Source of the DNA: Solirubrobacteraceae bacterium
Lineage (GTDB): Bacteria > Actinomycetota > Thermoleophilia > Solirubrobacterales > Solirubrobacteraceae
Direction: 5' to 3'
DNA length: 64,000 nt
NCBI GenBank assembly: GCA_030447505.1
Contig: JAUJOT010000010.1
Coordinates: 1-64,000, forward strand
Positions within the stretch are counted from its first letter, which is position 1. Every line of letters starts with the position of its first letter. The position numbers and the translations under genes are program-made. Shown piece after piece: positions 9,187 to 17,193 of this stretch. A model generated the notes under the pieces. The model was not told the origin of the DNA and did no database searches. It worked only from the letters and a program-made list of their open reading frames with translations.

Positions 9187-9383
9187 CTATCCGCACGCCG
9201 GACGGGCCGGCTGGCCGCCCGCGACCAGCAGCTCGCGGCGCTCGAAACGCAGGCCAATCGCGTCCAGCGCACACTCGACTGCGTTCGCACCGGGCTCGGT
9301 GGTCTCGCAGGACGCGCTGTTCGTGACGGTCGTGGTCGTGGTCGTGGTCGTGCGGGCGGCGGTCGCTCGGGCGCCGGCGGTCG
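9187..9383 (-). repeat. Hexamer repeat in a Thr-rich reading-frame remnant
   Basis: A GGTCGT hexamer is repeated about four times at 9328-9352. On the minus strand it encodes a poly-Thr run followed by NSASCETTEPGANAVECALD and ALDAIGLRFERRELLVAGGQ to a stop at 9187. This looks like the tail of a secreted protein with a Thr linker and a small Cys domain. No start codon is convincing, because the frame runs antisense into the adjacent gene. It may be a remnant or chance. Confidence 0.3.
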
Positions 9384-9938
9384 TCAGTCGTGGGTGCGAC
9401 AGACGCGTACGTACAGGTCATGAAAGCCCGCGATGCCTCCGAACAGGCCGCCGATCTCCGCGACGCGCACGGTCTCGAGCATGTCGGGATGGCCGGGCTC
9501 GACCGGCGGCAGCTTGGCGATCGCGTCGGCGAACGCCTCGTCGAAGCTGAGCGCCTTGGAGAAGCCCGTCGCCTCGTCGGCGCCCTCGGGGCACTCACCG
9601 GCGTCGATCATGTCTGCGTACGCCGACAGCTCGTCGCCGCAGGCCTCGATCGTCACCGTGTCGTCGCCGTCGGCATGGAAGACCCTCACCGTGTCCTGGT
9701 CCTCGGGGTATTCGACCGACAGCGAGACGCGGTAGGGCACGAGGACGTCCGGAAACGCGCCCGATCGCGGACAGCGCAGGGCCTGGTACCACGGCGGGAA
9801 GATCCGCTCGGGGCGCTGCTCGATCTTCGCGTCGTTGCCGGGGTCGGGCAGCTGGCCCTCCGCGACGATCAGGATGCTGCCCTTCGCGCGGAACGCGCGG
9901 ATCGTGTTTCGTTGTGCGAGCTCGCAAGTGCTGGCCAT
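9384..9938 (-). CDS. Hypothetical protein with C-terminal FHDLYVRVCRTHD
   Basis: A 184-aa soluble protein. The ATG at 9938 (MASTCELAQRNTIRAFRAKG) is preferred to an upstream ATG at 9971 that adds only Arg/Thr. The body alternates beta-like segments (VPYRVSLSVEYPEDQDTVRV) with an acidic C-terminal half (DEATGFSKALSFDEAFADAI, AEIGGLFGGIAGFHDLYVRV). No membrane segment, signal or catalytic motif is seen. The composition argues that it is a true gene in an otherwise decayed area. Family not recognised. Confidence 0.6.
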   Translation of the reverse strand: MASTCELAQRNTIRAFRAKGSILIVAEGQLPDPGNDAKIEQRPERIFPPWYQALRCPRSGAFPDVLVPYRVSLSVEYPEDQDTVRVFHADGDDTVTIEACGDELSAYADMIDAGECPEGADEATGFSKALSFDEAFADAIAKLPPVEPGHPDMLETVRVAEIGGLFGGIAGFHDLYVRVCRTHD

Positions 9939-10042
9939 CGTCGTCTCCGTCGTTGTTCTGTGGAGCCTCACAGATCAGGCGTGACGCTCGAGCGAACGGT
10001 GTTCATCGTGATGATGGGCGTGCGAAATTCGCGCGCGGGCAG

Positions 10043-10072
10043 TTGACACGGGGCCGTCGTCGGTGGGAACGT
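10043..10072 (+). promoter_or_regulatory. Possible sigma-70-type promoter for the lanthipeptide locus
   Basis: A perfect TTGACA at 10043-10048 is followed 18 bases later by GAACGT, a weak -10 box. It lies ~95 bases before the precursor ATG. The -35 match is good, the -10 poor. Confidence 0.3.
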
Positions 10073-10166
10073 TGGCCCGTGCGGTCCGGATGACTGGACG
10101 CGTCAAGAGAGCCTAGATCGTGTCTGACCAAGGCGGGACGGGGACGATTCTCGGAGGTGGTGGAGC

Positions 10167-10958
10167 ATGCCTCAGCCCAAGAGGCCAGACCTTCAGCCAG
10201 ACGCCGTCGTGGAGGCCCTGGTGTCCGATCCCGCCCAGGGGCCGCCCGCCACGACGGTGCTCCACGGCTTCCTCGGCAAGAGCCCGACCGAGGGAGTCTG
10301 GCGGCTGTACCTCACCGCATCGCTCGACGAGTACGTCGAGATCCCGGAGTCCGAGATCCAGCACTCCGAGACGCTGCCCGACAGCAGCGGCACCACCGTG
10401 TGGGTGTCGAGCAGCGTCTCGCTCAAGCACGTCCGCACCCACGCGCAGGACGTCCAGGCGGAGTTCCTCGGCGGAGCGATCACCGACGAGTTGCTCGCCA
10501 CCGCACGCGGCCCCGTGGCGCCGCCGCAACCGATTCCCACGCCGCCGGTCTCGCTCGCCGGTCCGTGCCTGTCGCAGCAGGTTCGCTGCCAGAGCGCTGT
10601 CGACGCGTGCCCGTCGCGCTTCGGTCGCTGCCTGTCACAGCAGGTTCGCTGCCAGAGCGCCGTCGACGCTTGCCCGTCACGCTTCGGCTGCGCGAGCCGG
10701 TTGTGCCCGCCCGCGACGCACGAGCTGTGCCAGACGATCGGGATCGCGTGCGTTCCGTCCGTGTTGGTGGCCTGCCCTCAGACCGTCGCCGGGGGCTGCC
10801 AGGTCTCCGCGGTCGGCATCTGCCGGACGCCGCCCGTCTCGGCGCCGAACGCCTGCCCGACCGTCGGCGTGTGCCCGTCGATCGCCGGCTGTCCCAGCGA
10901 GGGCTTCTGCGGCGACCCGTTCGATCCGGGCCAGTTCGGCGGCGGCCCGATCGGGTAG
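10167..10958 (+). CDS. Candidate Cys-rich RiPP precursor (lanthipeptide type)
   Basis: A 263-aa protein just upstream of lanthipeptide-type modification genes. Residues 1-133 contain no cysteine and look like a folded leader (VVEALVSDPAQGPPATTVLH, GVWRLYLTASLDEYVEIPES, DVQAEFLGGAITDELLATA), followed by a Pro-rich hinge. Residues 134-254 hold 17 cysteines, spaced 3-11 residues apart with Ser and Thr between them, e.g. CQTIGIACVPSVLVAC. Two 21-residue modules are tandem copies. The tail is Gly-rich. Start and ribosome site (GGAGGTGGTGGAGC before ATG) are clear. It is much longer than known class V precursors. Alternatively it is a disulfide-rich structural protein unrelated to its neighbours. 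Confidence 0.7.
   Translation: MPQPKRPDLQPDAVVEALVSDPAQGPPATTVLHGFLGKSPTEGVWRLYLTASLDEYVEIPESEIQHSETLPDSSGTTVWVSSSVSLKHVRTHAQDVQAEFLGGAITDELLATARGPVAPPQPIPTPPVSLAGPCLSQQVRCQSAVDACPSRFGRCLSQQVRCQSAVDACPSRFGCASRLCPPATHELCQTIGIACVPSVLVACPQTVAGGCQVSAVGICRTPPVSAPNACPTVGVCPSIAGCPSEGFCGDPFDPGQFGGGPIG
10566..10691 (+). repeat. Two tandem 63-bp units within the precursor core
   Basis: Units at 10566-10628 and 10629-10691 differ at only a few bases, almost all silent. Each encodes CLSQQVRCQSAVDAC followed by PSRFG. This indicates recent in-frame duplication of a core module, as in multi-core RiPP precursors. Confidence 0.9.
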
Positions 10959-10982
10959 AGGCAAGCGACGTCGCCGATCGCC

Positions 10983-12137
10983 GTGTGGTCGCCGGCCGCT
11001 GACGCGGCCCGCGACGCGAGCGTCGTCCCCGTCGAGCAGGCGGAGGTGGTCGGCTACCTGCTCGACCGCGGGCTGCTCGGGGCGGTGTCCGTCGTCGACG
11101 GCGGCGTCGTCGTGCGCGACGTCTCCAGTCGCAACCGCAACTTCGTCGTCGAGCGGCGCGACGGGCCGGGCTTCGTGCTCAAGCAGGGCATCGGCGCCGA
11201 CGCCGTCGCGACCGTGGCGCACGAGGCGCGCGTGTACCGCATGCTGAGCGCCCCGTCGGGCGGCATGGCGACGTGGATGGCTGCGTTCCACGGCTACGAC
11301 GAGGCCCGCGGCGTGCTGGCGCTCGGCCTCGTCGCCGACGGACGTGACCTGCGCACGCACCACCTGCGCGGTCGACGGTTCTCGGCGGGGCTGGCGCAGG
11401 CGCTCGGACGGGCGCTCGGTTCGCTGCACCGGTCGACCGAGCGTCCGCAGGCGGTCGTTGAGCCGCGCGCGGCCCCGTGGGTCCTGTCGCTGCACCGCCC
11501 GGACCTGTCGGTCTTCCGCGACACGAGCGCCGCCGGCATAGAGCTCATCAAGATCCTCCAGCGGGCCCCCGGCTTCGCCGAGCAGCTCGACGAGCTGCGC
11601 GCCGGCTGGCAGGTCCGCGCGCTCGTGCACCACGACGTCAAGTGGGACAACTGCATCGTCTTCGCGCGCGGGCGCCGGCGGCAGACGCGGGGGCTCAAGC
11701 TGATCGACTGGGAGGCCGCGGCGTTCGGCGACCCGGGCTGGGACATCGGCGCCGCGCTGAGCCAGTACCTCAGCTTCTGGCTGTTCTCGATCCCGGTGAC
11801 GGGCGCAACGCCCCCCGCGCGCTTTCCGGCGCTCGCCGAGCACCCGCTCGAGCGCATGCAGCCTGCACTGCGCTCGTGCTGGCGCGCGTATGCGGCGCGC
11901 GTCGGCGTGGAGGGTGTCGGTGAGGACGAGGCGCTTCTGCGGACCGTGCGCTACGCGGCGGCGCGGCTCGTGCAGTCGGCGTTCGAGGCCGCGCAGATGC
12001 AAGACCAGCTGACGAGCTCGCTTGTGCTGCACCTGCAGCTCGCGCTGAACATGCTCCAGCGCCCGCGCGAGGCGGTCGTGCACCTGCTCGGGCTGCCCGG
12101 CGTGCGCCCGAGTGCAAGCGCGGGCGCGGGCCGATGA
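10983..12137 (+). CDS. Phosphotransferase-fold kinase (LxmK-like)
   Basis: A 384-aa protein of the aminoglycoside-phosphotransferase/choline-kinase fold. The lysine of VLKQGIG (~residue 70) and the catalytic loop LVHHDVKWDNC (~220) with downstream LIDWEAAAFGDPGWDIG supply the kinase Asp, Asn and metal-binding Asp. In class V lanthipeptide systems such a protein phosphorylates Ser/Thr of the precursor before elimination. It starts at GTG 24 bases after the precursor and its stop overlaps the HopA1-like gene by ATGA, so the three are one unit. A small-molecule kinase role is less likely in this context. Confidence 0.85.
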   Translation: MWSPAADAARDASVVPVEQAEVVGYLLDRGLLGAVSVVDGGVVVRDVSSRNRNFVVERRDGPGFVLKQGIGADAVATVAHEARVYRMLSAPSGGMATWMAAFHGYDEARGVLALGLVADGRDLRTHHLRGRRFSAGLAQALGRALGSLHRSTERPQAVVEPRAAPWVLSLHRPDLSVFRDTSAAGIELIKILQRAPGFAEQLDELRAGWQVRALVHHDVKWDNCIVFARGRRRQTRGLKLIDWEAAAFGDPGWDIGAALSQYLSFWLFSIPVTGATPPARFPALAEHPLERMQPALRSCWRAYAARVGVEGVGEDEALLRTVRYAAARLVQSAFEAAQMQDQLTSSLVLHLQLALNMLQRPREAVVHLLGLPGVRPSASAGAGR

Positions 12138-13138
12138 GCACCCGCTCGCGCTTGCTCGTCGGAGACGCGATCGAGGCGATCGTCCTCCTGTCGCCGACGA
12201 GCTTCAGCTGGTTCGGTCGGCCCGTCGGCGTGCTGCCCGCCGAGGTCGCCGAGGCGATGGACCGCGCGAGCGCGCGCGCCTACCTGCTCTACTCGCTGCA
12301 ACTGCAGCTCTACGAGAACCTCTACTGCCGCGGCTTCGCCTCGCCGGCGGAGGCCGGTGCGGGGCGCGGGCTGGCGCGGCGGCCCGCGGCGTTCGTCGAG
12401 GCGCTGGCCGCGTCGAACACCGGTCGCGGCTCGCGCGAGCCGGGCTGGAGCGTCGTCGCGGCCGGCGAAGCGAACGTCGTCGTGGAGCGCGACGGCCTGA
12501 AGCTGTGGATCGCGCCCGGCGACGTCGTCGGCGCCGCCGACGGCGACCTCCCACCCGGCGCGCGGGTGCACGTGCGCCTGCCCAGCGAGCTTCGCAAGCT
12601 CTCACCCGGGTTCTACATGGCGCTCGGCGACGCCGGCTTCGAGACCGATCCGCCGACTGCCGTCGTACGCCTCTACTGGCATCTCGCGAGCGCGAGCGCA
12701 CCGCCGCTCATCCACGCGCTGACGTCGCGGCTCAACCGAGCGGGGTTGCCGTTCCGGGTCAAGGTCGTCAACGATCCGGCGCGCTACACGCGCTGCGACG
12801 CGGGCGTGCTGTATGTGCATCGCGCTGACTACGACGAGGTCGCAGGCGTCGTGCGCGGCGTCTACGGCGCGCTGGCCGCCGCGCTGCGCCGCGCGACGCC
12901 GGCGTTCGCCAAGCCGCTCGCACCCGGTCTCGCCGTCGCGGAGGACCCGGGCACCGGCGATAGCTTCGGCATGCACCGCGCGCGCCTCGTCGCCGAGGGC
13001 ATCGTCGGCGCCCGCGAGCGCGGGTTCGTCGAACGCGCCGACGTCGTCGACGCCGTCGCCGAGCGTTTCGCCGAGGACGGCTTCGACCTCGACGCGTCGC
13101 ACCTCAACCCCGGCTCGGTAGATCGCTACGCGCTGTGA
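12134..13138 (+). CDS. HopA1-fold protein (LxmY-like elimination enzyme)
   Basis: A 334-aa protein whose C-terminal half matches the HopA1 effector fold: LRKLSPGFYMALGDAGF, VVRLYWHLASASAPPLIHAL, LPFRVKVVNDPARYTRCDAG and LYVHRADYDEV. HopA1-type proteins act as phospho-Ser/Thr lyases in class V lanthipeptide synthesis, forming dehydro residues after the kinase step. The N-terminal 170 residues (SPTSFSWFGRPVGVLP, LYENLYCRGF) are also conserved in this family. It overlaps both neighbours (ATGA upstream, GTGA downstream), implying fixed stoichiometry of kinase, lyase and cyclase. Confidence 0.85.
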   Translation: MSTRSRLLVGDAIEAIVLLSPTSFSWFGRPVGVLPAEVAEAMDRASARAYLLYSLQLQLYENLYCRGFASPAEAGAGRGLARRPAAFVEALAASNTGRGSREPGWSVVAAGEANVVVERDGLKLWIAPGDVVGAADGDLPPGARVHVRLPSELRKLSPGFYMALGDAGFETDPPTAVVRLYWHLASASAPPLIHALTSRLNRAGLPFRVKVVNDPARYTRCDAGVLYVHRADYDEVAGVVRGVYGALAAALRRATPAFAKPLAPGLAVAEDPGTGDSFGMHRARLVAEGIVGARERGFVERADVVDAVAERFAEDGFDLDASHLNPGSVDRYAL

Positions 13139-14385
13139 GCGGCTACCTCGAGGCGGCGCAGTGGCTGGGCCGGCGGATCTGTCAGCAGGCCTTCTGGCAC
13201 GAGGGGCGCTGCAACTGGGTCGGGGCGCTGCCCGACGAAGGGCCCTACGGCCAGACGGTGATCAACTACGCGGCGTTCGGACCGGACCTGTACGACGGTA
13301 CGAGCGGCGTCGCGCTGTTCCTCGCCGAGCTGCACGCCGCGACCGGCGACCGCGAGTGCCGGCGCACGGCGCTCGCAGCGCTTCGCCACGCGCTCGCGCA
13401 CGCCGACGACGCACAGGAGCGCCGCAGCCCGGGGTTGTACTCGGGCCGGGTTGGCGTGGCGCTCGCCGGGGTGCGCGCGGGACTGCTGCTCGGAGACGAC
13501 ACGACGGTCGACCGCGCTGCGGCGCTGACCGACGACCTGGCCCCGGTCGACGAGTTCGACCTCATGTCCGGCAACGCCGGCGTGGTCCTCGGCTTGCTCG
13601 AGCTCGGCCGGCTGCTATCGCGCGACGGGCCGCCGGCGCGGGCGCATGCGTTCGGGCGGCGCCTGCTCGAGGACGCCCAGCGGGGCGGCGAGGGGCTGTC
13701 GTGGGCGTCGCCGGGCCAGCGCCAGCGGCGCGATCTGACCGGCCTGTCGCACGGTGCCGCGGGCGCCGGCGTCGCGCTGCTCGAGCTGTGGCGGGTGAGC
13801 GGCGCGCGGGAGTATCGAGACGGCGCGGAGGCAGCGTTCGCCTACGAGCGCTCGCTGTACGATGCGGCGGTCGGCAATTGGCCGGACCTCCGGGGGGAGG
13901 AGGGGGGTGACCCGTCGTTTGCGACGTTCTGGTGCCACGGCGCGCCGGGGATAGCGCTTGCGCGCCTGCGCGCGCTCGAGTTGCTCGGCGAGGACGTCTG
14001 GCGCGAGGAGGCGATGGCGGCACTGGCCACGACGCGCCGCGCCGTGTCGGCCGAGCTCGACTCGGCCGCCGGCAACTTCTCCCTCTGCCATGGGCTGGCC
14101 GGCAACGCCGAGATCCTGCTCGAGGGCGCTCGCGTGCTCGGCGAGGAGAAGGCGGGCGCGGACGCGGCGCTCGCGCGCGCGGTCGCCGACGCCGGCGTCG
14201 AGCGCCACGTCGAGCACCCGATCCCGTGGCCGTGCGGAACGCTCGAGGGCGAGACGGCGAGCCTGTTCCTCGGGCTGGCGGGGATCGGGATGTTCTACCT
14301 TCGCCTGCACGACCCCGGTCGCCAGTCCGTGCTGCTCGTCGTGGGGGAGAGCCGGCAGGCGAGCTCACCCTCCGCCGTGCGGTGA
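13135..14385 (+). CDS. LanC-like lanthionine cyclase (LxmX-like)
   Basis: A 416-aa (alpha/alpha)6-barrel cyclase. The Gly-rich helix caps LSHGAAGAGVALLEL, WCHGAPGIALAR and LCHGLAGNAEILLEG are all present, and the last two supply the zinc ligands Cys, Cys and His that activate precursor thiols. It would add the many precursor cysteines onto dehydro residues to make thioether rings. It starts at GTG overlapping the HopA1-like stop. It stands alone, with no fused dehydratase or kinase domain, which fits class I or V and not class II-IV. Confidence 0.9.
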   Translation: MSGYLEAAQWLGRRICQQAFWHEGRCNWVGALPDEGPYGQTVINYAAFGPDLYDGTSGVALFLAELHAATGDRECRRTALAALRHALAHADDAQERRSPGLYSGRVGVALAGVRAGLLLGDDTTVDRAAALTDDLAPVDEFDLMSGNAGVVLGLLELGRLLSRDGPPARAHAFGRRLLEDAQRGGEGLSWASPGQRQRRDLTGLSHGAAGAGVALLELWRVSGAREYRDGAEAAFAYERSLYDAAVGNWPDLRGEEGGDPSFATFWCHGAPGIALARLRALELLGEDVWREEAMAALATTRRAVSAELDSAAGNFSLCHGLAGNAEILLEGARVLGEEKAGADAALARAVADAGVERHVEHPIPWPCGTLEGETASLFLGLAGIGMFYLRLHDPGRQSVLLVVGESRQASSPSAVR

Positions 14386-14453
14386 CCGCAACGCGCGTGC
14401 GATCGCGCACACAGTGCTTGCTGCGGCCGGCTCTACGCCCTAGGTTCACCCTT

Positions 14454-15305
14454 GTGACCCTGCAGGTCGTCAGCCGCGGACCGCAGAGGCGGGCGACACT
14501 CAAGACGCGTCAGAACGTTTCGCGGCTTGGCGGCAACGAGCTTGCTGCGTTCCGATCCGTGATCGCCGCAGTGCTCGACCGGCCCGACAATCGCGGCTAT
14601 CAGTACTTCGCCGGTTGGCACGGCGTGCCGGACGGCATCTGCCAGCACCACAACAACCTCTTCCTGCCCTGGCATCGCGGCTACCTGTACCACTTCGAGC
14701 TGGCGTTGCAGGACGTCGATCCGACCGTCACGTTGCCGTGGTGGAACTGGCTCGAGGAGCGCGGCATCCCGCCGGCCTTCGACGACCCGGAGGTCGACGG
14801 CCAGCCGAACGTGCTCGCCTCAGCACCCGTAACGCCGGTCGGCGTTCCCGCCCAGGACTGGTTTCCGACCAAGACCCACCGCGCGCCGTGGGATCCCGAT
14901 CTTCCCGGGCCGGGACCGCAGGCCCCGCCACTGCGCGAGTTCGATCTCGGAGACCAACGCGTCGACACGTTGAAGTGGCTCATGAGCGCGACGACGCAGA
15001 GCGACTTCTCGCAGCGGTGCTGGCGCGTACACGACAACATCCACGTCTGGGTCGGTGGCGAGATGGGCGATGCCAACTGGGCGGCGTTCGATCCGTTGTT
15101 CTGGGCGCACCACACGATGGTCGACCGCCTCTGGCGGATGTGGCAATACGAGCACCAGGGCGCCGATCCGGCGCCCGCGATCATCGATCAGCCGATGACG
15201 TTCCTCAAGCCGCCGTCATTCACGGTCCGCGAGGTACTCGACGTCACGCAGCTCGGCTACGAGTACTCCGGCCAGACCTCACGCTCGGTGCCAGGACCCA
15301 CGTGA
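14454..15305 (+). CDS. Tyrosinase / polyphenol oxidase (type 3 copper)
   Basis: A 283-aa type 3 copper oxidase starting at GTG. CuA ligands lie in FAGWHGVPDGICQHHN and LPWHRGYLYHFE, CuB in VHDNIHVWVGG and DPLFWAHHTMVDRLWRMW. Such enzymes hydroxylate monophenols and oxidise catechols to quinones. There is no signal peptide, and bacterial tyrosinases often need a small caddie partner. It follows the cyclase gene by 68 bases on the same strand and its stop overlaps the next gene as TGATG. It may tailor the lanthipeptide or be independent. Confidence 0.88.
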   Translation: MTLQVVSRGPQRRATLKTRQNVSRLGGNELAAFRSVIAAVLDRPDNRGYQYFAGWHGVPDGICQHHNNLFLPWHRGYLYHFELALQDVDPTVTLPWWNWLEERGIPPAFDDPEVDGQPNVLASAPVTPVGVPAQDWFPTKTHRAPWDPDLPGPGPQAPPLREFDLGDQRVDTLKWLMSATTQSDFSQRCWRVHDNIHVWVGGEMGDANWAAFDPLFWAHHTMVDRLWRMWQYEHQGADPAPAIIDQPMTFLKPPSFTVREVLDVTQLGYEYSGQTSRSVPGPT

Positions 15306-15751
15306 TGCAGCGCTGGACGTCCGATCCACCGCTCGCGCTGCCGATTCCGTTTGCCGACGTCAAGCGCCTGGACCTGGAGTTCGAGGACGTCCGCAGGGAC
15401 GCGGGCTCGTTCACGGCATTCGTCTTCATGAATGCCGGCCAGGAGCTGCCCGCCGACGCCGGCCGCACGCATCCTCGGTTCGCCGGCTCCTTCTCCGTCT
15501 TCGCTCCCGCGCGCTGTTGGGGAACCGACGGGCACTGCGATTGGAAGCGCGAGCCGGTAAGCGTGTTCGATCGCCGCCCGCCGCACCATCTCACGCCGAT
15601 CAACGTCAGCATGAACGTGACCGACGTCCTGCAGGGCCTCGATGACCCGGACGAGCTGATCGTCACCGTCCACGCGGTTCATGCGACCGACCGCGACGCG
15701 ACCGAGGGCGTGCTGCGGTTTGCGCGGCTGACCGCGCTCGCCTACGAATGA
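15305..15751 (+). CDS. Tyrosinase C-terminal-domain-like partner
   Basis: A 148-aa beta-rich protein (FADVKRLDLEFEDVRRDAGS, FTAFVFMNAGQELPADAG, NVSMNVTDVLQGLDDPDEL, VTVHAVHATDRDATEGVLRF) that resembles the Ig-like C-terminal domain of plant and fungal polyphenol oxidases, here as a separate gene. The TGATG overlap indicates translational coupling to the tyrosinase, so it may shield the active site or aid copper loading. It ends by overlapping the stop of the convergent flavoprotein gene by ten bases. Confidence 0.65.
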   Translation: MQRWTSDPPLALPIPFADVKRLDLEFEDVRRDAGSFTAFVFMNAGQELPADAGRTHPRFAGSFSVFAPARCWGTDGHCDWKREPVSVFDRRPPHHLTPINVSMNVTDVLQGLDDPDELIVTVHAVHATDRDATEGVLRFARLTALAYE

Positions 15752-17193
15752 GCTCGGCGAACGGGCTCGATCAGCTGCCGCGCGTGCAGCCAGCGCGCTA
15801 TCTGCGGGCCGCGGCGGGCGGGAAGCTTGCGCTCCCAGCGCGCGAGGGCGAGCGCGAGCGACGCGCTGGCCTGCAGCTCGTCGAGCAGTGGCGCAAGCTC
15901 GCTTCCGCCCAGGAAAGCGACGGGACGGTCGAGCGCGGGATGGATGAGCGCGCGCCGGCGCTCGATCCGATCGCCGACGACGCAGGGCGTGTCGCGCACG
16001 GTAGCTGTCGACGACAGCCCAACGCGCTGCGGGAGGAGATCGGCGAGCGAGGTCAGCGGGCGGTGGGGCGCGCGCGGGAGTGCGGCGGCCGCCGGCGTGC
16101 TGCGATCTGACGCCTCGGCGGCGCGCCGGCGCCAGAACTCGCGATCGCCGTGCGCCTCGTGCTCGGCGTAGATGGCGGCTGCGGTTGCGGCGTGACGCTT
16201 GACGGAGTGGCGCTGGTGCTCGCTGTAGAAGTCGATCGCGGCGGCGTTGTCGCCGTGCGGCGCCAGGATCGTGTGCACGGCCGCCGCGGCTGCCAGGCCG
16301 GTCTGCATCGCCGTCTGCACGCCCGACGACGACAGCGGGTCGATCGCGAAGCACGCCTCCCCGACCTTCACGCTGTCGGTGTCGATCGGCGTGTCGGCGA
16401 TGTAGCTCGTCGCGTCACAGGCCTGCACGCGGTCTCGACAGCGGGCGCCCACCAGCAGTTCTGCGAACCCCGACGATGCGGCCAGCAGGCTGCAGAACAG
16501 GCGCTCGCGGTCACGCTGCTCGCTGGCGAGCGCCTGCGGGTCGACGAACGCGATCGCGCGAAATGCCCCGCCTGGGAGGTGAGCGCCCCACAGCCAGCCG
16601 TCGGCAAGCGCCTCGATCCGCGTCTGTGCGCCATCCGCTGGCGGCCCATCGCGCCACAGCGCGTGAAGGGCCAGCGTGCGTGGCGACGTGGGCGTGCGAC
16701 GGCCGCCGAGCAAACGGCGACGCCCCGTCGCGTCGGCGAGAAAGCGCGCGCGCAGCACGCCGCGTTCAAGTGGTACATCCCATCCGTCGCCGCGGCGAAC
16801 CGGCCGGCGCGCCGCGGCGGGCGTGAGCACGGTCGCGCCCGCGGCGCGCGCGCCGTCGAGCAGGATCGCGTCGAACCGGCCGCGGTCGACGGTCAGCCCG
16901 CTCCGCCGCTCGTCGCCGCTATCCGCCACGCGCACCTGTTGCGGCCCGCCCGTGCGCCAGCGCACCCGCGCCTCGAGCGTCCGCGTGAAGCTCGCGGCCG
17001 CCACCTCCTCGACGACCCCGAGCGCGGCGAGCAGCGGCCACGCCCGCGGGCTGAGCGACTCGCCGACGTGGGGACGCGGGAAGCGGTGACGCTCGACGAT
17101 CACCACGTCGTGCCCGAGGCTCGCCAGCCGCGCGGCCAGCGTCGCGCCGGCGGGGCCGCCGCCGACGACGCAGATCTCGTGCTCGGCGTTCAC
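15742..17193 (-). CDS. FAD-dependent monooxygenase (LodB/QhpG/halogenase-like)
   Basis: A 483-aa flavoprotein. The N-terminus EICVVGGGPAGATLAARLAS binds FAD, RFPRPHVGESLSPRA is the GES motif of the halogenase/LodB/QhpG group, and the second dinucleotide region is DPLSSSGVQTAMQTGLAAA. LodB and QhpG hydroxylate a protein tryptophan during quinone-cofactor formation. It starts at GTG overlapping the radical SAM stop (GTGA) and is last in the operon. The halogenase Trp-Trp signature is not evident, so protein-Trp oxygenation is preferred over halogenation by context. Confidence 0.78.
   Translation of the reverse strand: MNAEHEICVVGGGPAGATLAARLASLGHDVVIVERHRFPRPHVGESLSPRAWPLLAALGVVEEVAAASFTRTLEARVRWRTGGPQQVRVADSGDERRSGLTVDRGRFDAILLDGARAAGATVLTPAAARRPVRRGDGWDVPLERGVLRARFLADATGRRRLLGGRRTPTSPRTLALHALWRDGPPADGAQTRIEALADGWLWGAHLPGGAFRAIAFVDPQALASEQRDRERLFCSLLAASSGFAELLVGARCRDRVQACDATSYIADTPIDTDSVKVGEACFAIDPLSSSGVQTAMQTGLAAAAAVHTILAPHGDNAAAIDFYSEHQRHSVKRHAATAAAIYAEHEAHGDREFWRRRAAEASDRSTPAAAALPRAPHRPLTSLADLLPQRVGLSSTATVRDTPCVVGDRIERRRALIHPALDRPVAFLGGSELAPLLDELQASASLALALARWERKLPARRGPQIARWLHARQLIEPVRRAHS

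Noticed and set aside
10677..12083. Long minus-strand open frame opposite the lanthipeptide kinase
   Set aside because: Composition is Arg/Ala/Glu-rich noise antisense to a gene with clear kinase motifs; GC-rich DNA produces such frames.
15299..15310. Frameshift splitting the tyrosinase
   Set aside because: The TGATG overlap and a self-contained downstream domain fit two coupled genes better than a broken one.
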